Shown piece by piece: positions 44,327 through 53,765 of a DNA stretch of 64,000 nucleotides. A program made the translations under genes and the position numbers. The stretch's first letter is position 1. Each line of letters starts with the position of its first letter. Source of the DNA: Zobellia nedashkovskayae. GTDB lineage: Bacteria > Bacteroidota > Bacteroidia > Flavobacteriales > Flavobacteriaceae. Location: contig NZ_JADDXR010000002.1 in assembly GCF_015330125.1 (NCBI RefSeq), forward strand, positions 1,798,001-1,862,000, written 5' to 3'. Below the pieces are notes generated by a model. It saw only the letters and a program-made list of their open reading frames with translations, did not search any database and was not told the DNA's origin.

Positions 44327-45679
44327 TTAGATGCCCAATACCATTTTAGCGATAGAGAAGTAGATAAGAATGCCAAAAATATCATTGCTGGTCGTAATAA
44401 AAGGGCCAGTGGCTATAGCAGGATCAATTCCTCTCTTATGTAAAAACAGGGGGATAAAAGTACCAATAAAACCGGCTACTAAAATAACAGCAATTAAGGA
44501 CAAACAGATAGATAATGATGTAAGAAAGTCACCTTTCCAGAGCCAAGTAAAAAGTAATAGAATGGTAGCCAAGATGGTGCCGTTAAGAAGTGCTAACAGT
44601 AATTCTTTCATCAAACGGTTGGTTACACTGCCTTTTAGGTCATCGTTAGCCAGACCTTGCACTACAATGGCGCTAGATTGTACGCCTACGTTACCTGCCA
44701 TAGCCGCAATTAATGGGGTAAAGAAAAACAATACGGCGTGTTGCTTTATCATTTCTTCAAAACCGCCCATGATACCAGCTGCCCCAATACCACCTACTAG
44801 GCCTAAAAATAGCCATGGAAGGCGTGCTCGGGTAAGGTCCCAGATGCTATCATCTGCTTCAACATCTTGTGAGATACCGGCGGCCATTTGATAATCTTTC
44901 TCCGCTTCCTCACGAATAACGTCTACAATATCATCAATAGTAATACGGCCAACCAAACGGCCTATTTCATCAACAACGGGAATAGCTTCCAAATCATATT
45001 TTGACATGATTTTAGCTACTTCCTCAGGTTTTTCGTTGACGTTTACATAATCAACTTTTGGTATATAAACTTCACTAATATGGGTGCGTGTAGAGGTTGT
45101 CAATAAATCTTTTAAAGACAGACGGCCTTTTAATTTGTCATTATCATCTACTACGTAAATGGAATGTACTCTAGTAACATTTTCTGCCTGAGCGCGCATT
45201 TCTTTTACGCATTTAAGTACGTCCCAGTTTTCTCTAACCTTTACTAATTCCTTTGCCATAAGACCACCGGCAGAATTCTCGTCATATCGTAAAAGGTCTA
45301 CAATATGTTTGGCGTGATCACGGTCTTCAATTTCAGAAATAACCTCTTGGATAATCTCATTGGGAAGCTCTCCAATAATATCTGCGGCATCATCCGTATC
45401 TAATTCGTCTAGTTCTTCCGCAATCTCTTTGGCCGATAGATTGCTTAAAATAGATTCACGTACATCTTCATCTAGCTCCGTAAGAACGTCCGAAGTTTTA
45501 TCACTTTCAAGAAGTTTAATGAGATAGGTGGCTTCGTCTTCGTTTAGCTCATCAATGATATCAGCAATATCAGCATAATGAATATCTTCCAAAAGGCTTA
45601 CCAAATTGGTATCCCCTCGGGATTCAATAAGCTGCTCTATTTCAGCTAGAAGTTCATCTGTGAGTTTAAACGGTGTCAT
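44327..45679 (-). CDS. mgtE: Magnesium transporter MgtE
   Basis: A 450-residue channel-type Mg2+ transporter. The acidic N-domain (about 1-130, repeated ADIIDEL/ADIIGEL) and a pair of CBS domains (about 135-260, IYVVDDNDKLKGRLSLKDLL, IPVVDEIGRLVGRITIDDIVDV) form the magnesium-sensing gate. Five transmembrane helices follow (about 285-450), including AGNVGVQSSA and GIDPAIATGPFITTSNDIFGI, which line the pore. Full length. A 170-base gap with nothing recognised separates it from rsmA. Confidence 0.95.
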   Translation of the reverse strand: MTPFKLTDELLAEIEQLIESRGDTNLVSLLEDIHYADIADIIDELNEDEATYLIKLLESDKTSDVLTELDEDVRESILSNLSAKEIAEELDELDTDDAADIIGELPNEIIQEVISEIEDRDHAKHIVDLLRYDENSAGGLMAKELVKVRENWDVLKCVKEMRAQAENVTRVHSIYVVDDNDKLKGRLSLKDLLTTSTRTHISEVYIPKVDYVNVNEKPEEVAKIMSKYDLEAIPVVDEIGRLVGRITIDDIVDVIREEAEKDYQMAAGISQDVEADDSIWDLTRARLPWLFLGLVGGIGAAGIMGGFEEMIKQHAVLFFFTPLIAAMAGNVGVQSSAIVVQGLANDDLKGSVTNRLMKELLLALLNGTILATILLLFTWLWKGDFLTSLSICLSLIAVILVAGFIGTFIPLFLHKRGIDPAIATGPFITTSNDIFGILIYFSIAKMVLGI

Positions 45680-45849
45680 TTTATGCTATCATATAAAACG
45701 GTTATGACGAAACTGCGGCAAAGCTAAAGAAAAAGGCTTAAAGCTTTATGCTCTTTACGATTTCTTAGTACGCTTTATCCATGAAATCCACTTTACTGGA
45801 CGGTAAAAATTTTAAATATATGCTGTTAAAGGGGTTTTAGTAGAAATTT

Positions 45850-46713
45850 CTAGCTCAAATCTGAGGCTATTTTTTTAGTCAATTCAATAAAATCAGCTAC
45901 GCTGAGTTGTTCAGGACGTTTATTAAATATGATATCTTCTCTAAGTTCCGGTGAAAGGTCAAATGTTTTTAAGCTGTTGCGGATGGTCTTTCTGCGCTGG
46001 TTGAAAGCGGCTTTTACAACTCTAAAGAGCAGTTTTTCATCGCAGTCTAGTGTGAAGTCTTTTTTACGGACCAAACGCAGCACACCGGATTGTACTTTTG
46101 GTGGTGGATCAAATACTTCGGGAGACACCGTAAATAAATATTCTGCGTCATAATAGGCTTGTACCAATACAGATAAAATACCGTACGTTTTATTTCCTTC
46201 TCCTTCGCAAATACGCTTTGCGACTTCCATTTGAAACATACCTGAAAACTCGGGCACTTGTTCCTTGATTTCCAACATTTTAAAAACGATTTGGGTAGAT
46301 ATGTTGTATGGGAAATTGCCGGTTATAGCAAATTGTTCATCACCAAAAAGAGTGGATATGTCATACTTTAAAAAATCTCCTTCTATTACTTGAAGGGTAC
46401 TTTTGCCAGACATTACTTCTACGTGTTCTAACGGAAAATTGTTGTTGAGGTAAACTATGGAGTCCGTATCAAGATCCATAGCTACGAGCTTCATATCTTG
46501 TTTAAGTAGATATTTTGTAAGCACACCGGTACCAGGGCCTATTTCTACTACATTTCTATAACCGTCCAAAGAAAGGGTGTTCGCAATTTTTTCGGCAATT
46601 TCCTCATCCTTTAAAAAGTGCTGTCCTAAATGTTTTTTGGCTTTTACGGGGCTATCCTCTTTCCAAGGTCTTGCAAATTTATTTCCGTAACTTTTTTTCT
46701 TTTTCTCGACCAT
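45850..46713 (-). CDS. rsmA: 16S rRNA (adenine1518-N6/adenine1519-N6)-dimethyltransferase
   Basis: A 287-residue SAM-dependent enzyme (RsmA/KsgA) that dimethylates two adenines of 16S rRNA during 30S assembly. Motif I is [15 protein letters not shown] (about 55-70), motif IV is [11 protein letters not shown] (about 130), and the C-terminal domain has [12 protein letters not shown]. The start leaves a basic N-terminal extension before [11 protein letters not shown]. It is 9 bases after the gamma-glutamylcyclotransferase-like gene in an operon beginning with a TPR gene at 49153. Confidence 0.96.
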   Translation of the reverse strand: MVEKKKKSYGNKFARPWKEDSPVKAKKHLGQHFLKDEEIAEKIANTLSLDGYRNVVEIGPGTGVLTKYLLKQDMKLVAMDLDTDSIVYLNNNFPLEHVEVMSGKSTLQVIEGDFLKYDISTLFGDEQFAITGNFPYNISTQIVFKMLEIKEQVPEFSGMFQMEVAKRICEGEGNKTYGILSVLVQAYYDAEYLFTVSPEVFDPPPKVQSGVLRLVRKKDFTLDCDEKLLFRVVKAAFNQRRKTIRNSLKTFDLSPELREDIIFNKRPEQLSVADFIELTKKIASDLS

Positions 46714-46722
46714 ATATTTCTT

Positions 46723-47025
46723 TTAAGCCTTTACATAAACCCAAGCACTTTTACCTGATTTTAAACCGACTTTTATTCTCTTGTATGCTTTGCCTTCGTA
46801 CAAATCTACTTTTATTAACTCACTCTTGTGCAGTTCGTAGACAATGCCTTCAGTTTTACTTTCTTTTTTGTTGGTTTTTTCAATAACGAGGTATCTACCC
46901 ATTATTTTTTCTGAGGAAATTTGATATCCGTTTAGAACATCATGAATTCCCGCCAACGTACGTCCAAAAACCTGTTTTTGTATAGAAATGTTCTGAAGGG
47001 TGCCGTAGGTAAAAAGGTAGTGCAT
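46723..47025 (-). CDS. Gamma-glutamylcyclotransferase-like (AIG2/GGCT) protein
   Basis: A 100-residue small protein of the GGCT/AIG2 fold: the substrate loop YLFTYGTLQNIS starts at residue 3, and the acidic catalytic-region segment LIKVDLYEGKAYKRIKV is about 72. These enzymes can release pyroglutamate from gamma-glutamyl amines, but bacterial short forms are poorly characterised. It is tightly packed between the DUF4286 and rsmA genes (5 and 9 bases). Confidence 0.85.
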   Translation of the reverse strand: MHYLFTYGTLQNISIQKQVFGRTLAGIHDVLNGYQISSEKIMGRYLVIEKTNKKESKTEGIVYELHKSELIKVDLYEGKAYKRIKVGLKSGKSAWVYVKA

Positions 47026-47030
47026 CTTGC

Positions 47031-47342
47031 TTAATGCTCGCTTACAATCTCCATTTCTGTTCTGAACGAGACAAATTTGTTCGGAAACCGTTTGTGTGCC
47101 TCTTCGCGTAGCCTTGGTGCGTCTTCAGTATAATAGCTTTCCAGAACCTCTTTGCTTAATGTTGTGAACTGTACCGAATAACTTACGCCGCCCATATCTT
47201 CTTCTATCAAGATTTTACTCATTTTGGCATTCAAAAATTTTCCGGTAGCAAGCACGTCTGGAATATGAACTTCCCGCATCCATATTAACCATTCATCATG
47301 AGCGGATTCTTCAATATTTGTTGTTATGTTGTATATATACAT
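47031..47342 (-). CDS. DUF4286 family protein
   Basis: A 103-residue protein starting at the ATG at 47342 (MYIYNITTNIEES); the frame extends to a TTG at 47363 but the ATG matches the usual family start. Members have a ferredoxin-like, antibiotic monooxygenase-resembling fold with alternating strands (VSYSVQFTTLSKEVLESYY). No catalytic residues are known. It is a regular neighbour of rsmA in Flavobacteriaceae. Confidence 0.85.
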   Translation of the reverse strand: MYIYNITTNIEESAHDEWLIWMREVHIPDVLATGKFLNAKMSKILIEEDMGGVSYSVQFTTLSKEVLESYYTEDAPRLREEAHKRFPNKFVSFRTEMEIVSEH

Positions 47343-47368
47343 GTTGCTGGTCTTTTGGTTCAACTTTA

Positions 47369-49153
47369 TTAATTCAGGGCATCACCTCGTAAGATTCTAA
47401 AATTCTTTCGGGCTTGTGGAAAATAATAACTGTCTTGATAGTTGTAAATTATTTTCTCGTAATGTGATTTGGCTTTTTCGGGCTGGATCATTTTGTTTCT
47501 ATAGAGCTCGGCAAGTGCAAAATGAGCATCATCGGCCAATATTCCATTGGCATAAAACTCGGTTATTTTTTGATAGTTGTATTCTGCAGCTTCGTAATCA
47601 TTAGTAAGTTCAAAAAGCTGACCTTGTTTTAAAAGGGCTTCGTCTTCTATTTTTTCGCCTTTGTGATTTTGAAGAATATCATCAAGCTCTGTTATGGCCT
47701 CTTTTGTTTTATTTTGATAGGCCAAGAGATCTGCTCGGGCGTATTTTTTTAGTGCTGTTTGGGTAGAATCTTCCAATGAATTATCTGATATTAACAAGCT
47801 TAATTGCATGGCATCATTGGCAATAAGCTGGGAGGTTGAGCTACGTAAAACTTTTAACTGTGTGAGCGCCCAATCAAAATCACCTTTGTAGAAACTGGTC
47901 TGCGCCACTTTATACCGTGCATTTTGCCCTAAGACATCATTTTTTAGATTTTGTTGTATTTGCGAGAAATAGATGAGTGCTTCATTAAACCGTTTGTCAT
48001 AGACTAAGATATCTCCTAATGCCAATTTTACAAAAGCTTTGCCGCGCTCATTTAACGGAAGCTCTAAACTTTGCTTTAGAATTTGAATAGCCTTTTCAGG
48101 ATTTTCGTTTTTGAACGCTAAAAAATTGGAGTAGGCCACTTGCAATTGTAATGTTTGTGACCTGAATCCATGTATATCAATCAGCTCTTCAAATTGTTTT
48201 TGTACGTCCTGTAGGTCTTTTTCCGTAGGTTCTAAAAGCTGAATATCTATTAGGTTTAATTGAGCATTTAGCTTAGTCACGGCATCGCCACTATTGTCTG
48301 CTATATATTGATAAATATCTTGAGCGGTTTCGGTCTCTTTTTCAACAAAGGCTAAATTTCCAAGAGTGTTCAAGCGTTGTGTATTGGCTCCCTCAACACG
48401 CTTGTAGATAGCCTTTTCTTGTCTAAAGGCACTACCATATTGCTTCTGTTGCACAAAAAGCCAGCTTAGAAGCTCGTTCCAAAGAATTTCAGGATTCTTT
48501 TGTGCATTTTGTAATAGTAATTTTTTTAGTTTGATATTATTATCGTTCTCCGGATCGGCAGTAATAAACTCATCAATATTCCGGAGGACTTTAGATTTTG
48601 ATGTTTTGCCTTCACTAATGAGTGTCAAGTAAGAAACATACATCTTCTCAATATTACCTTGCTCACCATAAATGCGGGCCATTTGGTAATTGAAATCCAG
48701 TTGAGGATTCAGTTCCATTGCTTTGGTGTAAGCTGTTAAGGCTTCGTCCAACAGGGCATAGTTTTGGAAACGAGAACCAATACCATAGCCATAATTGGGG
48801 TTTTTTTCAATTTGAGAAATTGCTTTTTGGTAATATTCTTGCGCTTTTTCCAGTTGGTTCTGTAACCTGTAATTATACCCCATTTCTATGAGAAGCGTAG
48901 GGTAAACATTGGTGTCCTTAATTTTTTCTAACAGTAAATTTTCTGCATCCGTATAACGCTCCAATTGCTGATAAGTAGCCGTAAGGGCTTCTGTATAATC
49001 TGTTCTACGTGGATTTTTATCTACTAATTTTTCATAATAAACTACAGCTTTTTCAAAATCACCGTCGTTGAAGTACTGTTTTGCCAAGAAGTCGTCCTGG
49101 GCCACAGTAGAAAATGTAATCAGAAGAATGGCGATATTAAGGAAAACCTTCAT
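47369..49153 (-). CDS. Exported tetratricopeptide repeat protein
   Basis: A 594-residue helical repeat protein. A signal peptide (MKVFLNIAILLITFSTVAQ) is followed by TPRs across nearly the entire length, with clear units at about 22-55 (AKQYFNDGDFEKAVVYYEKLVDKNP), 90-125, 395-430 and 515-585. It probably acts as a scaffold for an envelope complex. It leads the leftward run TPR, DUF4286, GGCT, rsmA; the common arrangement suggests co-expression with ribosome-maturation genes but no mechanistic link is clear. Confidence 0.88.
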   Translation of the reverse strand: MKVFLNIAILLITFSTVAQDDFLAKQYFNDGDFEKAVVYYEKLVDKNPRRTDYTEALTATYQQLERYTDAENLLLEKIKDTNVYPTLLIEMGYNYRLQNQLEKAQEYYQKAISQIEKNPNYGYGIGSRFQNYALLDEALTAYTKAMELNPQLDFNYQMARIYGEQGNIEKMYVSYLTLISEGKTSKSKVLRNIDEFITADPENDNNIKLKKLLLQNAQKNPEILWNELLSWLFVQQKQYGSAFRQEKAIYKRVEGANTQRLNTLGNLAFVEKETETAQDIYQYIADNSGDAVTKLNAQLNLIDIQLLEPTEKDLQDVQKQFEELIDIHGFRSQTLQLQVAYSNFLAFKNENPEKAIQILKQSLELPLNERGKAFVKLALGDILVYDKRFNEALIYFSQIQQNLKNDVLGQNARYKVAQTSFYKGDFDWALTQLKVLRSSTSQLIANDAMQLSLLISDNSLEDSTQTALKKYARADLLAYQNKTKEAITELDDILQNHKGEKIEDEALLKQGQLFELTNDYEAAEYNYQKITEFYANGILADDAHFALAELYRNKMIQPEKAKSHYEKIIYNYQDSYYFPQARKNFRILRGDALN

Positions 49154-49357
49154 ACTTGAAATTTAACAAATTTACGGCAGCTCCGGAAAAGAATCTGTTA
49201 AGGGGACTATAATTTGGGGATAAATGGACTTCAGAACACATTTGTTTCATTTTATACAGAATTGTAAACCGTTCGTACAATATCATATTTAGTCTTGATT
49301 TACGTGTAATACATTTATAATCAGATTTTTAATTGTTTAATTTAAATACATATAAAG

Positions 49358-49669
49358 ATGGCAACGTTTATAAAAAACTGTGAGCGCTATGCGGCGTTTC
49401 TTTATCCGAATGGAGACAATTCGGGTAGAATTAATTTGTATTGTGCAGATGGATATAGGTTATATCTGATTTTTAGGGATGGAACCCTTGCTGAGAACAC
49501 TTATAATGAAGGTATAAAAACAGGAGTGGGTAATCAGCCTATAGATAGGTATAGTGATTTTTTAGATTTGGTTAGAAATGAAAAACCAATTCGCGTAACA
49601 TTCAATACTACCAATAAAAGCTATGTGGTATATGCTTCAGGAGAAGAAGTAGGTGAAGGAGAGATGTAA
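49358..49669 (+). CDS. Small conserved protein, unknown function
   Basis: A 103-residue protein beginning MATFIKNCERYAAFLYPNG. Sequence suggests alternating strands (GRINLYCADGYRLYLIFRDG, PIRVTFNTTNKSYVVYASGEE) around one helix (YSDFLDLVRNE). There is no signal peptide or membrane helix. I do not recognise a named domain. It has its own strong terminator and a 204-base upstream region (49154-49357) with nothing else recognised, so it is a stand-alone unit. Confidence 0.7.
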   Translation: MATFIKNCERYAAFLYPNGDNSGRINLYCADGYRLYLIFRDGTLAENTYNEGIKTGVGNQPIDRYSDFLDLVRNEKPIRVTFNTTNKSYVVYASGEEVGEGEM

Positions 49670-49675
49670 ATTGTA

Positions 49676-49715
49676 AATCGGCCAGAGCATTTCTGCTTCC
49701 GGCCGATTTTATTTT
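49676..49715. terminator. Intrinsic terminator between the 103-residue protein gene and serS
   Basis: AATCGGCC pairs with GGCCGATT (49676-49683 with 49701-49708); the 17-base loop contains a further AGC/GCT pairing. A T-rich tract follows. It lies between convergent genes. Confidence 0.75.
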
Positions 49716-49728
49716 CTTGAGCTTGTGT

Positions 49729-51000
49729 TTAATCTATGCGGTCAAATCCACAATAAGGTCTCAATACCTCGGGAATCTCAATACCATCGGCAGTTTGGTA
49801 ATTTTCTAAGATGCCTGCTAAAACTCGTGGTAAAGCCAAAGAGCTTCCGTTTAGCGTGTGTGCCAATTGACTCTTTCCGTTTTCATCTTTGTAGCGGAGT
49901 TTTAATCTGTTGGCTTGGTATGTTTCAAAATTTGATACAGAACTAATTTCCAACCATCGGTCTTGTGCCGTAGAAAACACTTCAAAATCAAAAGTGATTG
50001 CAGCGGTAAAACCTAAGTCGCCTCCACAAAGTCTAAGGATGCGGTAAGGCAGTTTTAGCTCTCTAAGGATATTTTTTACATGTTCTACCATGCCGTCTAA
50101 AGCTTTATATGAATTAGCAGGATTTTCTACGCGTACTATTTCAACTTTATCAAACTGGTGCAAACGGTTTAGGCCACGTACATGAGCTCCGTAGCTGCCA
50201 GCCTCCCTTCTAAAACAAGGTGTGTAAGCTGTGTAGCGAATAGGAAAATCACTTTCAGCTACTATGGTGTCACGAAAAATGTTGGTTACAGGTACTTCTG
50301 CCGTAGGAATAAGATATAAATCATCTTCGCCTACGTGATACATCTGTCCTTCTTTGTCCGGCAATTGTCCTGTTCCAAAACCAGATGCTTCGTTTACCAA
50401 ATGCGGAACTTGCATTTCTGTATAACCGGCTTCTGTATTTTTATCCAAAAAATAAGAAATTAGAGCGCGTTGCAAACGAGCACCTTTTCCTTTGTAAACA
50501 GGAAAACCCGCACCGGCAATTTTTACACCTAATTCAAAATCTATGATGTCATATTTTTTTGCCAATTCCCAGTGAGGAAGGGCATCTGTAATTAAAGTAG
50601 GAATTTCACCTTCTTTAAATATCTCTTCATTATCCTCATCAGTACTACCTGCAGGTACTGATTCGTGCGGTACGTTAGGTATCTGGTAAAGGATTTTTTG
50701 AAGGTCTTCGGAAATAGTGTTGAGTTCTTCACCCAGCTTTTTTGAATCTTCCTTTAAAGTTCCCGTTTTCTCCTTTAGCACATTGGCTTCTTGAGCTTTT
50801 CCACTTTTATAGAGCATTCCTATTTCTTTGGAAAGCTTATTGCTTTCCGCTAAGATTTCGTCCAAGGAAGTTTGAGTTGAACGTCTTTTTTCATCCAATT
50901 CCAATACTTCATTAATTAAGGGTGCGGCATCTATATTTCGCTTTTTTAGTGCGTTTATGATGTCGTCTTTTTTGTCTCGAACGACCTGTAGCTGTAACAT
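49729..51000 (-). CDS. serS: Seryl-tRNA synthetase
   Basis: A 423-residue class II aminoacyl-tRNA synthetase. The N-terminal coiled coil (about 25-105, tRNA-binding arm) precedes motif 2, FRREAGSYGAHVRGLNRLHQF (split as FRREAGSYG and RGLNRLHQF), and motif 3, LNGSSLALPRVLAGILENYQ. It charges tRNA-Ser and, in bacteria using the UGA route, tRNA-Sec. Full length, monocistronic, divergent from a VOC gene. Confidence 0.97.
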   Translation of the reverse strand: MLQLQVVRDKKDDIINALKKRNIDAAPLINEVLELDEKRRSTQTSLDEILAESNKLSKEIGMLYKSGKAQEANVLKEKTGTLKEDSKKLGEELNTISEDLQKILYQIPNVPHESVPAGSTDEDNEEIFKEGEIPTLITDALPHWELAKKYDIIDFELGVKIAGAGFPVYKGKGARLQRALISYFLDKNTEAGYTEMQVPHLVNEASGFGTGQLPDKEGQMYHVGEDDLYLIPTAEVPVTNIFRDTIVAESDFPIRYTAYTPCFRREAGSYGAHVRGLNRLHQFDKVEIVRVENPANSYKALDGMVEHVKNILRELKLPYRILRLCGGDLGFTAAITFDFEVFSTAQDRWLEISSVSNFETYQANRLKLRYKDENGKSQLAHTLNGSSLALPRVLAGILENYQTADGIEIPEVLRPYCGFDRID

Positions 51001-51079
51001 TACTCTTAAATTTAGTCTGCAAATTTAAACTAATGATTAAAAACCAATACATTTACTACTGTTATAATCTTATTATTTT

Positions 51080-51460
51080 ATGGTTTTTGAACATTTTGCA
51101 CTGAACGTTGCGGATATAAAGAAAAGAGTGGACTGGTTTGTGACCCATTTGGGTCTTAAAGTAGTAGTTGCCAAAGAAAAGGCGCCTTTCATGACTTTTT
51201 TGGCAGATTCTACAGATAGGGTAATAATGGAGTTATATCAAAAAGAGGAAGAGCCTTTAAGTAATTTTAAGGAACGCCAGCCTGCAACTTTTCATATAGC
51301 TTTTGTTTCTGATGATGCGGAGGCCGATAAACAAAGACTTATGACAGAAGGGGCCACGTTTGTGGAAGAGGTGAAAAGAGAAGACGGCACGCATTTGGTC
51401 ATGCTTCGTGATCCATGGGGAATGCCATTACAACTTTGCGAACGGCCAATAAAATTCTAA
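51080..51460 (+). CDS. VOC superfamily protein
   Basis: A 126-residue VOC protein, FEHFALNVADIKKRVDWFVTHLGLKVV at the N-terminus and DGTHLVMLRDPWGMPLQLCERP at the end. The His at about 5 and the DPWGxxLQLCE region are consistent with the metal-binding glyoxalase-like pattern. The stop codon overlaps that of the convergent HTTM gene by 3-4 bases. Confidence 0.87.
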   Translation: MVFEHFALNVADIKKRVDWFVTHLGLKVVVAKEKAPFMTFLADSTDRVIMELYQKEEEPLSNFKERQPATFHIAFVSDDAEADKQRLMTEGATFVEEVKREDGTHLVMLRDPWGMPLQLCERPIKF

Positions 51461-52788
51461 GGGTTTTTTTCTTCTGTAGGGGAAGGGAATATCCATTCAT
51501 TATGCCAAAAGTAATTCCATTTTACACTGGCTAAATCTACTTTTGGATCTATAAATGGGCGGTAAGGTTTTCCGTTTATGCTAACTTTAGAGTTCTTTGC
51601 ATATACCTCTATATACTGGCCTTTTTCAGCATATTCCTTTTTGAGCCTTTGTGCGAATTGCCAAATAAAATCTGGGTAACCTGCTATTCTTCTTCGTTGC
51701 TTTCTGGATAGGTATTCTTTGGTCTTGATTATAGTCGTTTCACCATTTTCTGTGTTCACTACCTGAAATTTCAGCTTTCCCGTACGGCTACGTAACATCA
51801 TTCGCCAACTAAGTCTGTGGCCTTCTTCCGTCCATAGAACATCATCTTTAATAAAATGATGTCTGATAGGTAAAGTGAGTTGTATCAGAAAATACATACC
51901 TCCTAATATGTATAAAATATTTTTATATGATGGAATTTCAACATTTTGCAAAAGGAAGGGTTTTTTCTTTTTAAAAAAGATATGACGGATAGTTTTGGGC
52001 TCAAAAAAGAATACCGTGAATGCCAAGGATAAATAAGGAAATATCCCAATTTGAAATATAATGGAGTTGAATAAGTGAAAAAATATTGATGCGAAAAAAG
52101 CAATTTTCCGAGTGGGCTTCCAGAGTAGAGCGGGTACAATCAATAAATCAAATAGAATGCCGGAAATACCTATGATTCTATGAATAATCGGTTCTTGTAA
52201 AAGACCTCCAATAATGGGGTAGCCAGCTTTGCTGAGCATCAGAATGCGAATAATACCTAAGTCAAACCAATCTCCATAGAGCTTAGCAATAGATGCGTAG
52301 GTATAGACAATGAGGAGTTGAAAAATTATAATCCATTTTACATAAGCGAACATGCTGTCGCTCTTTATAGTTGGATTGTTCTTTACATCTAAGGAGTGGC
52401 TTTTTTGTGCTGGTAAAAAGCACATAATGAGCGAAATAAGTATTAAAAGATAATAATGATTGTTGTACGATGTTTTTTGCATCAGATACACACCTGTCCA
52501 CATTAAGGAGAACGAAATTATAGCAAAGCGGTATTTATAACCAAGGGCTATTAGGATACCTAGTGTGCCCATTACAAAGAAATAATAGTACATACCAAAT
52601 CCAGGTAATGGCTGAAGCCAGTCAAAACCAATAAAATTGAAAGTAAACTTAGGTTCAATGAGTGTTCTTCTGACCCATCCTGTTAAAATGGCGCCATAGC
52701 ATTCTAGGGAAACAAGGATGCCAAAAAAAATACGGAAAATAATCAGTTGTGAATTATCGATTTTCGAAAATAAAAAACGATTCAGCAT
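51457..52788 (-). CDS. HTTM domain membrane protein (vitamin K-dependent carboxylase-like)
   Basis: A 443-residue membrane protein with about seven helices in the first 300 residues and a soluble C-terminal part (about 310-443). The opening FSKIDNSQLIIFRIFFGILVSLECYG and the later TGVYLMQKTSYNNHYYLLILISLIMCFLPAQKSHSLDV are the HTTM signature; the family includes vitamin K-dependent gamma-glutamyl carboxylase. Carboxylase activity is possible but not demonstrated in bacteria of this group. Its start adjoins the ribF stop, so the two probably share a transcript. Confidence 0.87.
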   Translation of the reverse strand: MLNRFLFSKIDNSQLIIFRIFFGILVSLECYGAILTGWVRRTLIEPKFTFNFIGFDWLQPLPGFGMYYYFFVMGTLGILIALGYKYRFAIISFSLMWTGVYLMQKTSYNNHYYLLILISLIMCFLPAQKSHSLDVKNNPTIKSDSMFAYVKWIIIFQLLIVYTYASIAKLYGDWFDLGIIRILMLSKAGYPIIGGLLQEPIIHRIIGISGILFDLLIVPALLWKPTRKIAFFASIFFHLFNSIIFQIGIFPYLSLAFTVFFFEPKTIRHIFFKKKKPFLLQNVEIPSYKNILYILGGMYFLIQLTLPIRHHFIKDDVLWTEEGHRLSWRMMLRSRTGKLKFQVVNTENGETTIIKTKEYLSRKQRRRIAGYPDFIWQFAQRLKKEYAEKGQYIEVYAKNSKVSINGKPYRPFIDPKVDLASVKWNYFWHNEWIFPSPTEEKNP

Positions 52789-53715
52789 TTATTCTGAGAT
52801 TAGAGCGAGCGAGGTTTGTTTGTCTTTTTCTAACTGTTTTTTTAGTGCCTCCACAGATTCAAATTTATGCTCGTCGCGTATACGATGTAAAATATCTATC
52901 TGTAGTTTCTGACCGTAAAGGTCTTGGTTAAAATCAAAAAAGTTGATTTCAATGGTCTTTTCTTTTCCGGCAACGGTAGGGTTATAGCCAATATTCATCA
53001 TGCCGTAAATAGTACTTCCTGAGAGCTCGCTTTTTACAACGTAAACACCATTTTTAGGTATTAACTTATACGACTCTGCAATATATAGGTTTGCTGTAGG
53101 AAAACCAATTTGTCTGCCCAGGCCTTTTCCTTTTTGAATAGTGCCCGTAAGCATGTAATTGTAACCGAGGTAAGCATTTGCAGTGGCAATATCACCTTCT
53201 TGAAGGGCTTTACGGATTTTGGTAGAACTGACTGATACTTCATTTATTTCTTGAGCCGATATTTCTTCGACTTCAAAATTAAAGGTGCTACCAAAGGCTC
53301 TTAAATCTGTAATGTTGGCATTTCGGTTTCTGCCAAAACGATGGTCATAACCAATGATTATTTTTTTTGTTTGCAACTGGTTCACTAAGTTGTCTCTAAC
53401 GAATTCAGTGGCTGAAAGTCGAGAAAATTCTTGCGTAAAAGGATGAATGATTAATTGATCCAATCCTAAACCTTCTAGAATTTTCGTCTTTTCTTCAATG
53501 GTACTTAGCAGTTTTATGTCCGCATCTTTTTGTAAAACCATACGCGGATGCGGAAAAAAGGTCAATACAGTAGATTTAAGATTTAGAGAAGTGGCATTAT
53601 TAATCAAACGCTCCAGTATTTTGCGATGACCTATGTGAACACCATCAAAAGTGCCTATGGTAATGGCAGTCGGATGCCGTTTATCGTATTTGGAAATGCT
53701 TTGGACTGTTACCAC
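52789..53715 (-). CDS. ribF: Bifunctional riboflavin kinase/FAD synthetase
   Basis: A 308-residue enzyme converting riboflavin to FMN and FMN to FAD. The N-terminal nucleotidyltransferase domain has TIGTFDGVHIGHRKIL (about 19-34) and SSTKIRKAL (about 165); the C-terminal kinase domain has GLGRQIGFPTANL (about 198-210) and the PxYxxK-like segments. Full length. No FMN riboswitch is seen in the 50-base upstream gap shared with the divergent metalloprotease gene. Confidence 0.96.
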   Translation of the reverse strand: MVTVQSISKYDKRHPTAITIGTFDGVHIGHRKILERLINNATSLNLKSTVLTFFPHPRMVLQKDADIKLLSTIEEKTKILEGLGLDQLIIHPFTQEFSRLSATEFVRDNLVNQLQTKKIIIGYDHRFGRNRNANITDLRAFGSTFNFEVEEISAQEINEVSVSSTKIRKALQEGDIATANAYLGYNYMLTGTIQKGKGLGRQIGFPTANLYIAESYKLIPKNGVYVVKSELSGSTIYGMMNIGYNPTVAGKEKTIEINFFDFNQDLYGQKLQIDILHRIRDEHKFESVEALKKQLEKDKQTSLALISE

Positions 53716-53765
53716 CTGTTAAAAATAATAAAAAGACTTATATTTGATTTTGTTTCTAAACCCCC

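Noticed and set aside
47370..47383. CAGGG half-site near the 3' end of the TPR gene
   Set aside because: Second half is degenerate (ACCTC), there is no tandem partner and it is in coding sequence far from a start.
53716..53765. FMN riboswitch upstream of ribF
   Set aside because: Only 50 bases separate ribF from the divergent protease gene and none of the conserved RFN element segments is visible.
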